Shown piece by piece: positions 42,641 through 51,133 of a stretch of DNA of 60,181 nt (positions are counted from its first letter, which is position 1; the number at the start of each line of letters is the position of its first letter). The position numbers and the translations under genes are program-made. The notes beneath the pieces were generated by a model, which made no database searches, was not told the origin of the DNA, and saw only the letters and a list, made by a program, of their open reading frames with translations. The stretch is from Oscillospiraceae bacterium (GTDB lineage: Bacteria; Bacillota; Clostridia; Oscillospirales; Oscillospiraceae): assembly GCA_021203045.1 (NCBI GenBank), contig JAJQBY010000087.1, positions 1 to 60,181 of the forward strand, given 5' to 3'.

Positions 42641-44887
42641 ATGAGCCAGCAAAGCAAATACTGGACCGCACGGGCGCTGAAGGGCAGGGGGTGGACGGAA
42701 GCCCTGCAAAAGGAGCTGCTGCCCCGGCCTCAATACCGCCGCAGCTCCAGGGGCGGCTCCATCCGTTTATGGAAGAAAAGCGATGTGCTCGCCGCGGAAC
42801 AGTCCCCCCGATTCCAGGCCCTGGCATCCATCGGGAAATGCCCCGCCGAACCGCCCGCCCTTCCCCAGCGGGAGAGCGGAGCCGGTCAGCTCGCTCTGCA
42901 TATGGCAGGAGATTTCCTGGATGCTATATGGACAGAAACCCCGAAGCCGGAAGGCCCCGACGCCCTGCTGGGAGAGCAATACCACCGGGCTGTCATGCAG
43001 CTTCTCCCCGGCACGGAATGGGCCGTCCGCCTGGGACCGGGAAAATCCATGGGCCGGATAGACAACTTCCTTACCCTGTCTGCCCAGAAGCGGTGCGATC
43101 ATTATGCCCGGCTCATCAAGAATTTCGTCACCGCCATGCCCTGGCTGGGGGAAAACCTGGACTCCCCCTATGGTGAAAAGCTGAAGCGTCTTTACGTCCC
43201 CATCCTGCTGTCCGTGGCCCGGCAGGAGCTGGAGACCTTTGCCGGCGCCCAGCCGGAGGCAAAGGTGGACGCGCTTCTGACCATGACTGACTTTCCCTGT
43301 CAGGAGCTGCTGAACCGGGGGCTGGGCTACATTTACTCTGTCTACTATGTGCCTCAGGCCATCCGCACCAGCCTGGATACCCTGGCCGCTCTGAACCCCA
43401 AGGATGAATACCCGGAGGCCCGGGCCATGCGGCGGCACTTTGTGCTGCACATCGGCGGCACCAACACCGGCAAGACCTATGCCGGCTTTCAGCAGCTTAT
43501 CCGGGCGGAAACGGGGGTGTATCTGGCGCCCCTGCGGCTGCTGGCTCTGGAGGCACAGGAGCGCCTGTTGGCCGATGGGGTTGCCTGCTCTCTGACCACA
43601 GGCGAGGAGGAGGACCGCCGCCCGGGAGATACCCATGTGGCCGCCACAGCGGAAAAGCTGGGGCTGGACGCCGTCTATGACGTGGCCGTCATCGACGAAT
43701 GCCAGATGATCGCCGACCGGGAGCGAGGTTATGCCTGGACCCGGGCCATACTGGGCGTTCGCGCACCGGAGATACACCTGTGCGCCGCACCGGAGGCCAA
43801 AAGCATCCTTCTGCGCATCATCCAGTCCTGCGGGGACAGCTATGAGGTAGTGGAGCACAAGCGCCGGACGCCCCTTCTCTGCATGACCCGCACCATGGAC
43901 TATACCACCGTCCAGCCCGGGGATGCGCTGATCACCTTCTCCAAGGTGGGCGTTCTCTCCGTGGCGGAGGATCTGCGCCGCCGGGGAAAGGAGCCGGCCA
44001 TCATATACGGAGCCCTGCCCTATGCCACCCGCCGCAAGCAGGTAGAGGGTTTCCTCTCCGGTCAGATGGAATATGTGGTCTCCACCGATGCCATCGGCAT
44101 GGGGCTGAATCTGCCCATCCGGCGCATTATATTCATGGAAACAGAGAAGTTCGACGGCCACGAGCGCCGGGAGCTGAAGCCGGAGGAGATACAGCAGATC
44201 GCCGGCCGGGCCGGGCGGTATGGGATGTATGAAAAGGGCTATGTGGGCGCGGTGGAAAATCTGGCTTTGATACGCTCCGCGCTGGAGGCCGTGGTTCCGC
44301 CTATTCAGACGGCGGTGGTGGGCTTTTCCGATCTGGTAACGGCGGTGGATTTCGACCTGCTGGAGGTTCTGGAGGTCTGGAACCGTATGCCCACGGTGCA
44401 GCCCTATGTAAAGCTGGACATTACCCGATATATCACGGTCATCTCCCGTATACGGGAGGCAGGCTTTCAGCTCACCAAGCAGCAGGAGCTGCGGGCCGCC
44501 AACATTCCCTTTGACGAGACGGACGACACCCTCAACCAGCTGTTTTTCCGCTTTCTCCGCACATGGAGCAGAGAGGAGCCGCTTCAGCCCCCTGCGCTGC
44601 CGGAAAAGCAGTCCGCCTATACTCTGCCGGAGCTGGAGCTATACTGCCGGGAGCTGGATCTGTATTTTTCCTTCGCCAAGGCCTTCGACTGCGATGTGGA
44701 TCGGGATTGGCTCTACGCCGAACGGGAGCAGGTGGCGGACGAAATAAATCAAATACTGCTGTACAACCTGAAAAATAACATCCGCTTCTGTGCAAAATGC
44801 GGGGCAGCGCTGCCCCTGCACCACCGGGGACGGCTGTGCAGCGCCTGCTATGGCCGCAGCCACGCCTATGACCGGCGCCGCCGGTAA
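42641..44887 (+). CDS. SUV3-like DExH RNA helicase
   Basis: This 748-residue superfamily 2 helicase resembles the mitochondrial RNA helicase SUV3. Motif I is IGGTNTGKTYAGFQQL (near residue 272), motif Ia YLAPLRLLALEAQERL, motif II VIDECQM (near 352) and motif VI QIAGRAGRYG. The ATPase core is followed by a helical C-terminal region and a short zinc-finger-like end (CAKCGAALPLHHRGRLCSAC). The N-terminal 260 residues are unlike any family I recognise. AAAGGAG lies 12 bases upstream. In mitochondria SUV3 works with a 3'-5' exonuclease in RNA decay; such a partner is not adjacent here. Confidence 0.85.
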   Translation: MSQQSKYWTARALKGRGWTEALQKELLPRPQYRRSSRGGSIRLWKKSDVLAAEQSPRFQALASIGKCPAEPPALPQRESGAGQLALHMAGDFLDAIWTETPKPEGPDALLGEQYHRAVMQLLPGTEWAVRLGPGKSMGRIDNFLTLSAQKRCDHYARLIKNFVTAMPWLGENLDSPYGEKLKRLYVPILLSVARQELETFAGAQPEAKVDALLTMTDFPCQELLNRGLGYIYSVYYVPQAIRTSLDTLAALNPKDEYPEARAMRRHFVLHIGGTNTGKTYAGFQQLIRAETGVYLAPLRLLALEAQERLLADGVACSLTTGEEEDRRPGDTHVAATAEKLGLDAVYDVAVIDECQMIADRERGYAWTRAILGVRAPEIHLCAAPEAKSILLRIIQSCGDSYEVVEHKRRTPLLCMTRTMDYTTVQPGDALITFSKVGVLSVAEDLRRRGKEPAIIYGALPYATRRKQVEGFLSGQMEYVVSTDAIGMGLNLPIRRIIFMETEKFDGHERRELKPEEIQQIAGRAGRYGMYEKGYVGAVENLALIRSALEAVVPPIQTAVVGFSDLVTAVDFDLLEVLEVWNRMPTVQPYVKLDITRYITVISRIREAGFQLTKQQELRAANIPFDETDDTLNQLFFRFLRTWSREEPLQPPALPEKQSAYTLPELELYCRELDLYFSFAKAFDCDVDRDWLYAEREQVADEINQILLYNLKNNIRFCAKCGAALPLHHRGRLCSACYGRSHAYDRRRR

Positions 44888-44991
44888 CGGCTTCCTGATT
44901 TTGCTGTGGACTTTTTCTGAAAAGGATATTATAATAGAATCCATAAATTATATGATATATTTTTCTTATAAAAAGGTGAGGCGTAATCAAG

Positions 44992-46365
44992 ATGAGCAAA
45001 TTAAAGGAACCCGGCTTTATCCTGCGGTGGGTAAAGCGCTTTGTGGTGTACTGTCTGGGCCTGTTCATCATGGCCGTCGGCGTGGTATTTTCCGTAAAAT
45101 CCTCTCTGGGCGTCAGCCCGGTGACCTGCCTGGCGAACGTGCTGTATCAGATATGCTCGGCGGAAAGCCTGACCGCCCTGAATCTGGGCACCTGCACCAC
45201 CATCAGCTACTGTCTTTATATCCTGGTGGAGATCATCATCCTGCGGCGGGATTTCAAGCCCGACATGCTCCTGCAGATCGTTGCCAGTTTTTTCTTCGGC
45301 CTGCTGGTGAATCTGGCCACCGCCATTTTCGCCTTCCTGCCTGCGCCGGAGATCTATCCCATGCGGCTGCTGTTTCTGCTTTGCAGCGTTCCCATGGTGG
45401 CCCTTGGGGTCATGCTGTATCTGGCCCCGCAGATTCTACCCACACCGGGAGAGGGCATGAGCCTCGCCATCTCTAAAAAGACCGGCCTGACCGTATCCAG
45501 CAGCAAGATCATCTTCGACTGCTCCATGGTATGCATCTCCGCCGCCACCAGTCTGATCTATTTCCATAAGCTGGTAGGCGTCCGGGAGGGCACCATCATC
45601 TGCGCTCTGACCGTGGGGCTGGTGATGAAGCTGTTCCTCCGGGTATGCGAAAAGCCCCTTATGCACTTCGTGGAACGGGACACCAAGATGGAGCAGGCCA
45701 TCGGTCCGGCCCCGGAGGCCGCAGCCGGTCAGCGCTGCATCGTCACCATCGGCTGGGAGTTCGGCTCCGGCGGATATGAGCTGGCCCAGAAGCTGGCAGA
45801 GCGTCTGGGAGCCAAATTCTTCGGCAACGACGAGCTGATTCCCATGGAGGCCCAGGAGAGCGGCCTGCCGGAATCCTTCATACATAAGCACGAGCACAAC
45901 ATGGCCCACAGCGTGGTCTACGACTTCGTGACCTCCAGCTATGCCGCTCATATGGAGCTGTCCCCTCTGGAAGAGCTGTTCGCCACCCAGGTGCGGATAC
46001 TCCGGCGCATCGCCGCCACGGAGCCCTCCGCCGTTCTGGTGGGCCGCTGCTCGGATTATATTCTCTATGAGGACCCCAACTGCTTCCGGGTGTTCATCCA
46101 CGCCCCCACCCCTTACCGCATCGACCGGGTACCAGCGCGCATGGACCTCCCGCGCGAACCGGCCGCAGCGGACCTCTCCGCCACGGACACCAACCGCGCC
46201 CGCCACTATCAGCAGTTCACAGGCCGTCCCTGGGGCAACACCAAGTATTATAATCTGGCCGTGGACACCAGCGTCATGGGCCTGGAGCACAGCCTGGATC
46301 TGATATGCGATGCGATCAGGCTCTGGGAGGAAAAACGCGCAGAGACCGTCGAAACGGCCGAATAA
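44992..46365 (+). CDS. YczE-type membrane protein fused to a cytidylate-kinase-like domain
   Basis: This 457-residue protein joins two modules. Residues 1 to about 225 form five or so membrane helices of the YczE/YitT-like type (VGVVFSVKSSLGVSPVTCLANVLYQ; LPTPGEGMSLAISKKTGL). From about 245 a soluble domain of the cytidylate-kinase-like family begins with RCIVTIGWEFGSGGYELAQKLAERLG, a P-loop of the GxxxGSGG form. It continues with a lid and LVGRCSDYILYEDP. Similar P-loop domains are often free-standing in Clostridia. Its substrate is unknown. It may couple a nucleotide or small phosphorylated compound to membrane transport or sensing. Confidence 0.82.
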   Translation: MSKLKEPGFILRWVKRFVVYCLGLFIMAVGVVFSVKSSLGVSPVTCLANVLYQICSAESLTALNLGTCTTISYCLYILVEIIILRRDFKPDMLLQIVASFFFGLLVNLATAIFAFLPAPEIYPMRLLFLLCSVPMVALGVMLYLAPQILPTPGEGMSLAISKKTGLTVSSSKIIFDCSMVCISAATSLIYFHKLVGVREGTIICALTVGLVMKLFLRVCEKPLMHFVERDTKMEQAIGPAPEAAAGQRCIVTIGWEFGSGGYELAQKLAERLGAKFFGNDELIPMEAQESGLPESFIHKHEHNMAHSVVYDFVTSSYAAHMELSPLEELFATQVRILRRIAATEPSAVLVGRCSDYILYEDPNCFRVFIHAPTPYRIDRVPARMDLPREPAAADLSATDTNRARHYQQFTGRPWGNTKYYNLAVDTSVMGLEHSLDLICDAIRLWEEKRAETVETAE

Positions 46366-46383
46366 CAGATATAACGAAAGATC

Positions 46384-46424
46384 AAGCGCGCGATGTGACC
46401 GAGGATCACACCGCGCGCTTTTCC
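46384..46424 (+). terminator. Terminator between the fusion gene and upp
   Basis: AAGCGCGCG...TGTGA pairs with TCACA...CGCGCGCTT, followed by TTTT. It stands between converging genes. Confidence 0.8.
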
Positions 46425-46449
46425 GTATCGTGTTCAGTTATCGGGTGCC

Positions 46450-47079
46450 TTACTTCGTGCCGAAGATTCTGTCTCCCGCATCCCCCAGGCCGGGGACGAT
46501 ATAGCCGTGCTCGTTCAGATGGTCGTCCAGGGCGGCGACGAAGATATCCACATCCGGATGGGCGGCCTGCATGGCCTCCACGCCCTCCGGCGCGCCGATG
46601 ATGGACATGAGCTTGATGTTCTCCACGCCCACCTCCTTCAAAAACGTGGCTGCCGCCGAGGCGCTGCCGCCGGTGGCCAGCATGGGGTCAACGATGATGA
46701 CATCCCGCTCCGCGATATCGGGGGGCATTTTGAAGTAATACTTCACCGGCTCCAGGGTCTCCGGGTCACGGAACAGGCCGATGTGCCCCACCTTGACGTT
46801 TGGCATCATCGCTACCATGCCGTCCACCATGCCGAGCCCGGCCCGCAGGATGGGCACCACAGCCAGCTTTTTCCCCGCAATGCGGTGGCAGGTCGCCACG
46901 TCCACAGGGGTCTGCACCTGGACCTCCTCCAAAGGCAGGTCGCGGGTGGCTTCATAGCACATCAGCTGGGCAATCTCGCTGACCAACTCCCGAAATTCCT
47001 TGACGCTGGTCTTTTCATCCCGCAGGATGGACAGCTTGTGCTGAATGAGAGGGTGGTCAAAAACCATTACGTTGCTCAT
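46450..47079 (-). CDS. upp: Uracil phosphoribosyltransferase
   Basis: This enzyme makes UMP from uracil and PRPP in pyrimidine salvage. All family marks are present in the 209 residues: [23 protein letters not shown] at the N terminus, [14 protein letters not shown], the PRPP-binding [14 protein letters not shown], and the uracil-binding C-terminal region ([24 protein letters not shown]). Length is standard. AAAGGAG lies upstream of 47079. It complements the uridine and thymidine kinase genes, but stands apart from them here. Confidence 0.97.
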   Translation of the reverse strand: MSNVMVFDHPLIQHKLSILRDEKTSVKEFRELVSEIAQLMCYEATRDLPLEEVQVQTPVDVATCHRIAGKKLAVVPILRAGLGMVDGMVAMMPNVKVGHIGLFRDPETLEPVKYYFKMPPDIAERDVIIVDPMLATGGSASAAATFLKEVGVENIKLMSIIGAPEGVEAMQAAHPDVDIFVAALDDHLNEHGYIVPGLGDAGDRIFGTK

Positions 47080-47114
47080 ATTTTTCGCTCCTTTTTATAT
47101 AGTAATGCCGTTTT

Positions 47115-48560
47115 TTATTGCAGATACAGCCATATCCCCGCATCCACAACCAGATAAATCATGCAGGTGTAGTCCCCAATGGAAACGCCCGAAGTGTAAT
47201 CCGTCCAGCCCACCTGACCCAGCAGCGGCTCGATCTCCTCCGCCGTGAAGCCGAACACATCGCTTTGCAGCATGGCGTCCTTCGCCGCATACCATACGCC
47301 GGTGCCGATCTCGCTTTCCTGCTCGGTGATGCAGATCTCCGTGGGCCGCCCGGCCTCCGAATCCCAGTAAAGGGTCAGGGTCAGTGTACCGCTGTCAAAG
47401 CTGGCGTAATATATTCCGTCCGTGTCGTCCAGAATGTTCACGCCATCTGCCGCAAAGGTGGTACCCGCTCCCGCATCGATCTCCTCCACGAAGGCGATCA
47501 TGTCTTCCGAGGCATCGGAGACCTCCCGCTCATAGCCCTCCGGCAGCTCACGCTCCGTCCAGTCCTGACCCCCGGTTTCGAGATAATGACGCAGATTCGT
47601 GTAATCCGTCACGGTTTCCGTCACATCGTATCCATCCCAGTCAGTGTATTCTATGTCGAGGTAGCACAGCGCCCGCTCGCCCACGGAATCGTAAAACGCC
47701 TCCGCGCTGGAAGTATCACTGCTTTCCAGCACATCATACAGGGAAAGAGTCTGAATCTGCAGCGGCTCCTCAATGCCGAGAAGCTCATTCATCTCTGCCT
47801 GGGTCCTGTCATTGATGACGTACCAGGACGGCACGGTCGAATACTCATAGGTAAAGGTGTCATGGCCGCCCAGCTTTGCCACCAGGGTATAGGTCGGCCC
47901 ATAGGTGGCCTGATTTTCCGAGTACATGTGCCCGAAAAGATAATAGTCATCTCCCACCCTTTCCATACCGATGGAGATGTTGCCCCAGCCGTCGGTGGGC
48001 AGAATCATATACTGGTCAAAGCTGCTGCGGGAGATTTCCCCATCCTTCGAATCATAATAGAGGACATGAATGACAAATGCCCGCTCATACACCTCATCGT
48101 CGATGTCAACGCCGGTCTCTGTGTCATACAGCCAGGGGGCAAAATAGGTGTCCAGCCGCATACAGTTCGCCAGGTACAGCACGATCATTTCCAGGCTCCC
48201 GTCCCCGTCATAATCGTGAATTTCTGCACCGATAATGCCGGTCCCGCCCTGCACCCACAGCGGCTCCTCAAAGGTCTTTCCGCTTCCCAGCGTGATCTCC
48301 ACCGGATCTGTCGTCACCAGGTCGTATTCGGTCATAATAACGCTCTGCATATAGTCGTAATAATCCGCCGCTGTGGGGAATTCCTCCTCTGGCTCTGCGT
48401 TTTCCTCCTCTGTCGCTTCCTCCGCCGTCTCGGTTTCGTCCTCGACCGTCACGGCTTCGCCGTCAGCTGTGTCCTCCTCATCCTCCGTTCCGGAGCAGCC
48501 GCCGCAAGCCAGCAGGGCCAGCACCAGAAGCAGCGCCAGGAGCTTCTTTGTAAGCTTCAT
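47115..48560 (-). CDS. Hypothetical lipoprotein
   Basis: This 481-residue lipoprotein, ending its signal at LLACGGC, has an acidic Glu/Thr/Ala linker (about residues 25-60). The mature part is a beta-rich protein with many Asp, Tyr and Trp residues. An EF-hand-like segment, EIHDYDGDGSLEMIV, near residue 115 resembles the calcium loops of integrin-like or VCBS domains. I do not recognise a full family. The upp gene follows on the same strand. It is probably a surface protein; the ligand is unknown. Confidence 0.75.
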   Translation of the reverse strand: MKLTKKLLALLLVLALLACGGCSGTEDEEDTADGEAVTVEDETETAEEATEEENAEPEEEFPTAADYYDYMQSVIMTEYDLVTTDPVEITLGSGKTFEEPLWVQGGTGIIGAEIHDYDGDGSLEMIVLYLANCMRLDTYFAPWLYDTETGVDIDDEVYERAFVIHVLYYDSKDGEISRSSFDQYMILPTDGWGNISIGMERVGDDYYLFGHMYSENQATYGPTYTLVAKLGGHDTFTYEYSTVPSWYVINDRTQAEMNELLGIEEPLQIQTLSLYDVLESSDTSSAEAFYDSVGERALCYLDIEYTDWDGYDVTETVTDYTNLRHYLETGGQDWTERELPEGYEREVSDASEDMIAFVEEIDAGAGTTFAADGVNILDDTDGIYYASFDSGTLTLTLYWDSEAGRPTEICITEQESEIGTGVWYAAKDAMLQSDVFGFTAEEIEPLLGQVGWTDYTSGVSIGDYTCMIYLVVDAGIWLYLQ

Positions 48561-48585
48561 ATTTTCTCTCCTCTGAAATCTTTGT

Positions 48586-49281
48586 TTATTCCTTCATCCG
48601 CGCCTGCCGCTCCCGCTCCGCCTGGCTCAGGCGCAGATAGACGGGCAGCAGCGCCTCCGGCGGGACAGGCTCCTTATCCTGCGCCGCGAGGCCCACGCCC
48701 CGGGCGCTTTGGATGCGCAGCGGCTCGGGGGCCAGATGCAGGGTCAGGCCCGGCTCCGCGTTGAGAATATTATAACACAGCGCGGCCCCATCTCCAAGCA
48801 AAATCCACGGCTTTTCACTGGCCTTCAGTTCATCCTTCAATTCATCGACGGAAATGGCCCGGTCAGCCGTCAGCCGCTGGGGGTGGCCGTTTTTCACCGT
48901 GAACAGGGCGTTATAGACCTGGCTGCGGCGGGCGTCCATGGCGCAGCAGAGCATGGCTCCCTCCATATCCGGCCCGCCCCAGGCCATAGCCTCCAGGGTA
49001 GAGACTCCGATAACCGGTATCTCCAGCGCCCAGCAAAGGCCCTTGGCCTCGGACAGACCGATGCGCAGGCCCGTGAAGGAGCCGGGCCCCTGGGCCACGG
49101 CCACGACGTCCAGATCTGTTATCCTCTTATCCAGATTTTTCAGCAGATCCTCCGCCATAGGCAGAAGGGTGCGGCTGTGGGTCAGTCCGGCGTTCGCAAC
49201 GGACAGCCCCAGCATGGCCCCGTCCTCAAATATGGCCGCGGAGGCAGCCTTGGCGGAGCTTTCCAGCGCCAGCATCAGCAT
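48586..49281 (-). CDS. tsaB: tRNA t6A-synthesis protein TsaB
   Basis: TsaB is the scaffold partner of TsaD in making N6-threonylcarbamoyladenosine on tRNAs. The 231-residue protein begins MLALESSAKAASAAIFEDG, an actin-like ASKHA phosphate loop. The conserved VVAQGPGSFTGLRIGLSEAKGL is the TsaB signature. It overlaps the end of tsaE by seven bases. The order polA-rimI-tsaD-tsaE-tsaB is common in Firmicutes. Length is typical. Confidence 0.94.
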   Translation of the reverse strand: MLMLALESSAKAASAAIFEDGAMLGLSVANAGLTHSRTLLPMAEDLLKNLDKRITDLDVVAVAQGPGSFTGLRIGLSEAKGLCWALEIPVIGVSTLEAMAWGGPDMEGAMLCCAMDARRSQVYNALFTVKNGHPQRLTADRAISVDELKDELKASEKPWILLGDGAALCYNILNAEPGLTLHLAPEPLRIQSARGVGLAAQDKEPVPPEALLPVYLRLSQAERERQARMKE

Positions 49282-49700
49282 TTCTGCGGTCCCCCCTCGA
49301 TAGAAATTTCCCGCCGGGTATCGGACAGCTTGGAAAAGCGTATCACATACTCGTCCCCCTCAAAGGCGCCGGGTACGTTCTCGCTCCACTCCACAGCGCA
49401 CACGCCGCTGCGGCCCAGATAATCCTCCCAGCCGATGTCATAAAGCTCCTCCGCATCGGACAGGCGATACATATCAAAATGGAACAGCTGCCGGGAGCCT
49501 ATGTACTCGTTCACAATGGTGAAGGTGGGACTGGTGACCGGCACATCCAGGCCCATGCCCCGGGCCATACCCCGGACAAAGGCGGTCTTGCCGCAGCCCA
49601 GATCTCCATACAGGGCAGCCACGGTCCCATCCGGCACAGCGCTGCCGAACCGCTCCCCCAGAGCCTCCGTCTCACGCTCAGAATTTGTTATATAGACCAT
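49275..49700 (-). CDS. tsaE: tRNA t6A-synthesis ATPase TsaE
   Basis: TsaE is the small ATPase that drives the TsaBDE complex for t6A modification. The 141-residue protein has Walker A GDLGCGKTAF near residue 34 and the TSPTFTIVNEY motif, followed by HFDMYRL, the family's metal-binding sequence. It sits between tsaD, four bases upstream, and tsaB, with which it overlaps by seven bases. Confidence 0.95.
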   Translation of the reverse strand: MVYITNSERETEALGERFGSAVPDGTVAALYGDLGCGKTAFVRGMARGMGLDVPVTSPTFTIVNEYIGSRQLFHFDMYRLSDAEELYDIGWEDYLGRSGVCAVEWSENVPGAFEGDEYVIRFSKLSDTRREISIEGGPQKC

Positions 49701-49703
49701 ATC

Positions 49704-50705
49704 TCACAGCTCCATGGTGGCATAAGCGTTTAGGTCGCTATTCGCTCTTGTCCCCGCCAGGTATTCATAATAGCCCTGAGCACCGATCATGGCCCCATTG
49801 TCCCCGCAAAGGCGCATAGGCGGGGTATACAGAGTCTTACCCTCCCGCTCGCAAGCCGCCCGGAAATCCCGGCGGATGCGGGAATTGGCCGCCACACCCC
49901 CCGCCACGGCGATATGCCGGTATCCCAGCATTCCGGCCGCCTCCATGGTGCGGCCCACCAGGGATTCCGACACGGCCCGGCACAGGCTGGCCGCCAGGCC
50001 CGGCTTATCCAGCTCCTCTCCCGTCTGCTCGCAGTGGTGGACGATATTCACCACGCTGGTCTTCAGGCCGGAAAAGCTCATATCGAAGGGGTTGTCCCCC
50101 ACATAGGGCCGGGGCAGGTCATACCGGTGGTCGTCCCCGGTCTGGGACAGGTCGTCGATGGGCTTGCCGCCGGGATAGCCCAGGCCCATAACCCGGGCGG
50201 ATTTATCGAAGCACTCCCCTGCCGCATCATCCCGCGTCCGGCCCAGGACGCGCATATCCGTATAGCCCCGCACGTCCACCAGCATGGTGTTGCCGCCGGA
50301 GATGGCAAGGCACAGGAAGGGCGGCTCCAGCTCCGGGTAGGCGATATAATTGGCGGCAATATGGCCCCGGATATGGTGGACGGGTATCAGCGGAACGCCC
50401 AGGGCCAGGGCCGCGCTTTTCGCAAAATTCACCCCTACCAGCACCGCGCCGATCAGCCCGGGGGCATAGGTGCAGGCCACCGCGTCTATCTCCCGGCGGG
50501 ACACCCTGGCCTCCGCCAGGGCTCTGTCCGCCAGCTGAACGATGACCTCCAAATGGCTGCGGGCCGCGATCTCCGGCACCACGCCGCCGTATATCTTGTG
50601 CAGGGCCACCTGGGAGAATATCTGGTCGGTCAGCACCCGCCGTCCGTCCTCCACCAGCGCCACTGCCGTTTCGTCACAAGACGATTCTACGGACAGGATA
50701 AGCAT
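49704..50705 (-). CDS. tsaD: tRNA N6-adenosine threonylcarbamoyltransferase TsaD
   Basis: TsaD transfers the threonylcarbamoyl group to A37 of tRNAs reading ANN codons. The 333-residue protein begins LSVESSCDETAVALVE. Its metal-binding histidines are in VHHIRGHIAA, and the nucleotide-binding loops include CLAISGGNTMLVDV and AVAGGVAANSRIR. Length is standard. It starts one base before the end of rimI in this operon order and is followed by tsaE after four bases. Confidence 0.97.
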   Translation of the reverse strand: MLILSVESSCDETAVALVEDGRRVLTDQIFSQVALHKIYGGVVPEIAARSHLEVIVQLADRALAEARVSRREIDAVACTYAPGLIGAVLVGVNFAKSAALALGVPLIPVHHIRGHIAANYIAYPELEPPFLCLAISGGNTMLVDVRGYTDMRVLGRTRDDAAGECFDKSARVMGLGYPGGKPIDDLSQTGDDHRYDLPRPYVGDNPFDMSFSGLKTSVVNIVHHCEQTGEELDKPGLAASLCRAVSESLVGRTMEAAGMLGYRHIAVAGGVAANSRIRRDFRAACEREGKTLYTPPMRLCGDNGAMIGAQGYYEYLAGTRANSDLNAYATMEL

Positions 50706-50706
50706 A

Positions 50707-51129
50707 TCACATCACCAGCGTCATAATGATGGCGTCCTCTCTGGGTTTTTCATAGTAGTTTTTCCGACGGCCCGCCACGGCGAAGCCGTTTTTTTCATAC
50801 AGACCAATGGCCGCCTGATTGGAAGCGCGCACCTCCAGTGTCAGAAAGCTCATATCCTGCGCCCGGCACCGGGCGATGACCGCATCCAGCAGAGCCTGGC
50901 CTATCCCTCGGCGGCGGCTTTCCGGAGCCACGGCGATCTTATCAAGGCTCGCCTCATCCAGCACCGTAGACAGCACGGCATAGCCCAAGACTGCGTCCTC
51001 CTCCGCCGCCACGAGAAATCGTTCCCGCAGGCGGACGATCACCTCCGGCGGCCATGGCTCCGCAAAGCAGAGCCCCTCCAGAGCCGCTATCCGGCCGGTA
51101 TGCTCCGGCCCGGCATTCACGATCTCCAT
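50707..51129 (-). CDS. rimI: Ribosomal-protein-alanine N-acetyltransferase RimI
   Basis: This GNAT enzyme acetylates the N terminus of ribosomal protein S18 in the best-known relatives. The 140-residue protein has the acetyl-CoA P-loop PESRRRGIGQALLD and the following LEVRASNQAAIGLYEKNGF, the RimI signature. It lies between polA, four bases upstream, and tsaD, one base downstream, the usual association. The substrate in this organism is not proven. Confidence 0.92.
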   Translation of the reverse strand: MEIVNAGPEHTGRIAALEGLCFAEPWPPEVIVRLRERFLVAAEEDAVLGYAVLSTVLDEASLDKIAVAPESRRRGIGQALLDAVIARCRAQDMSFLTLEVRASNQAAIGLYEKNGFAVAGRRKNYYEKPREDAIIMTLVM

Positions 51130-51133
51130 GCCG

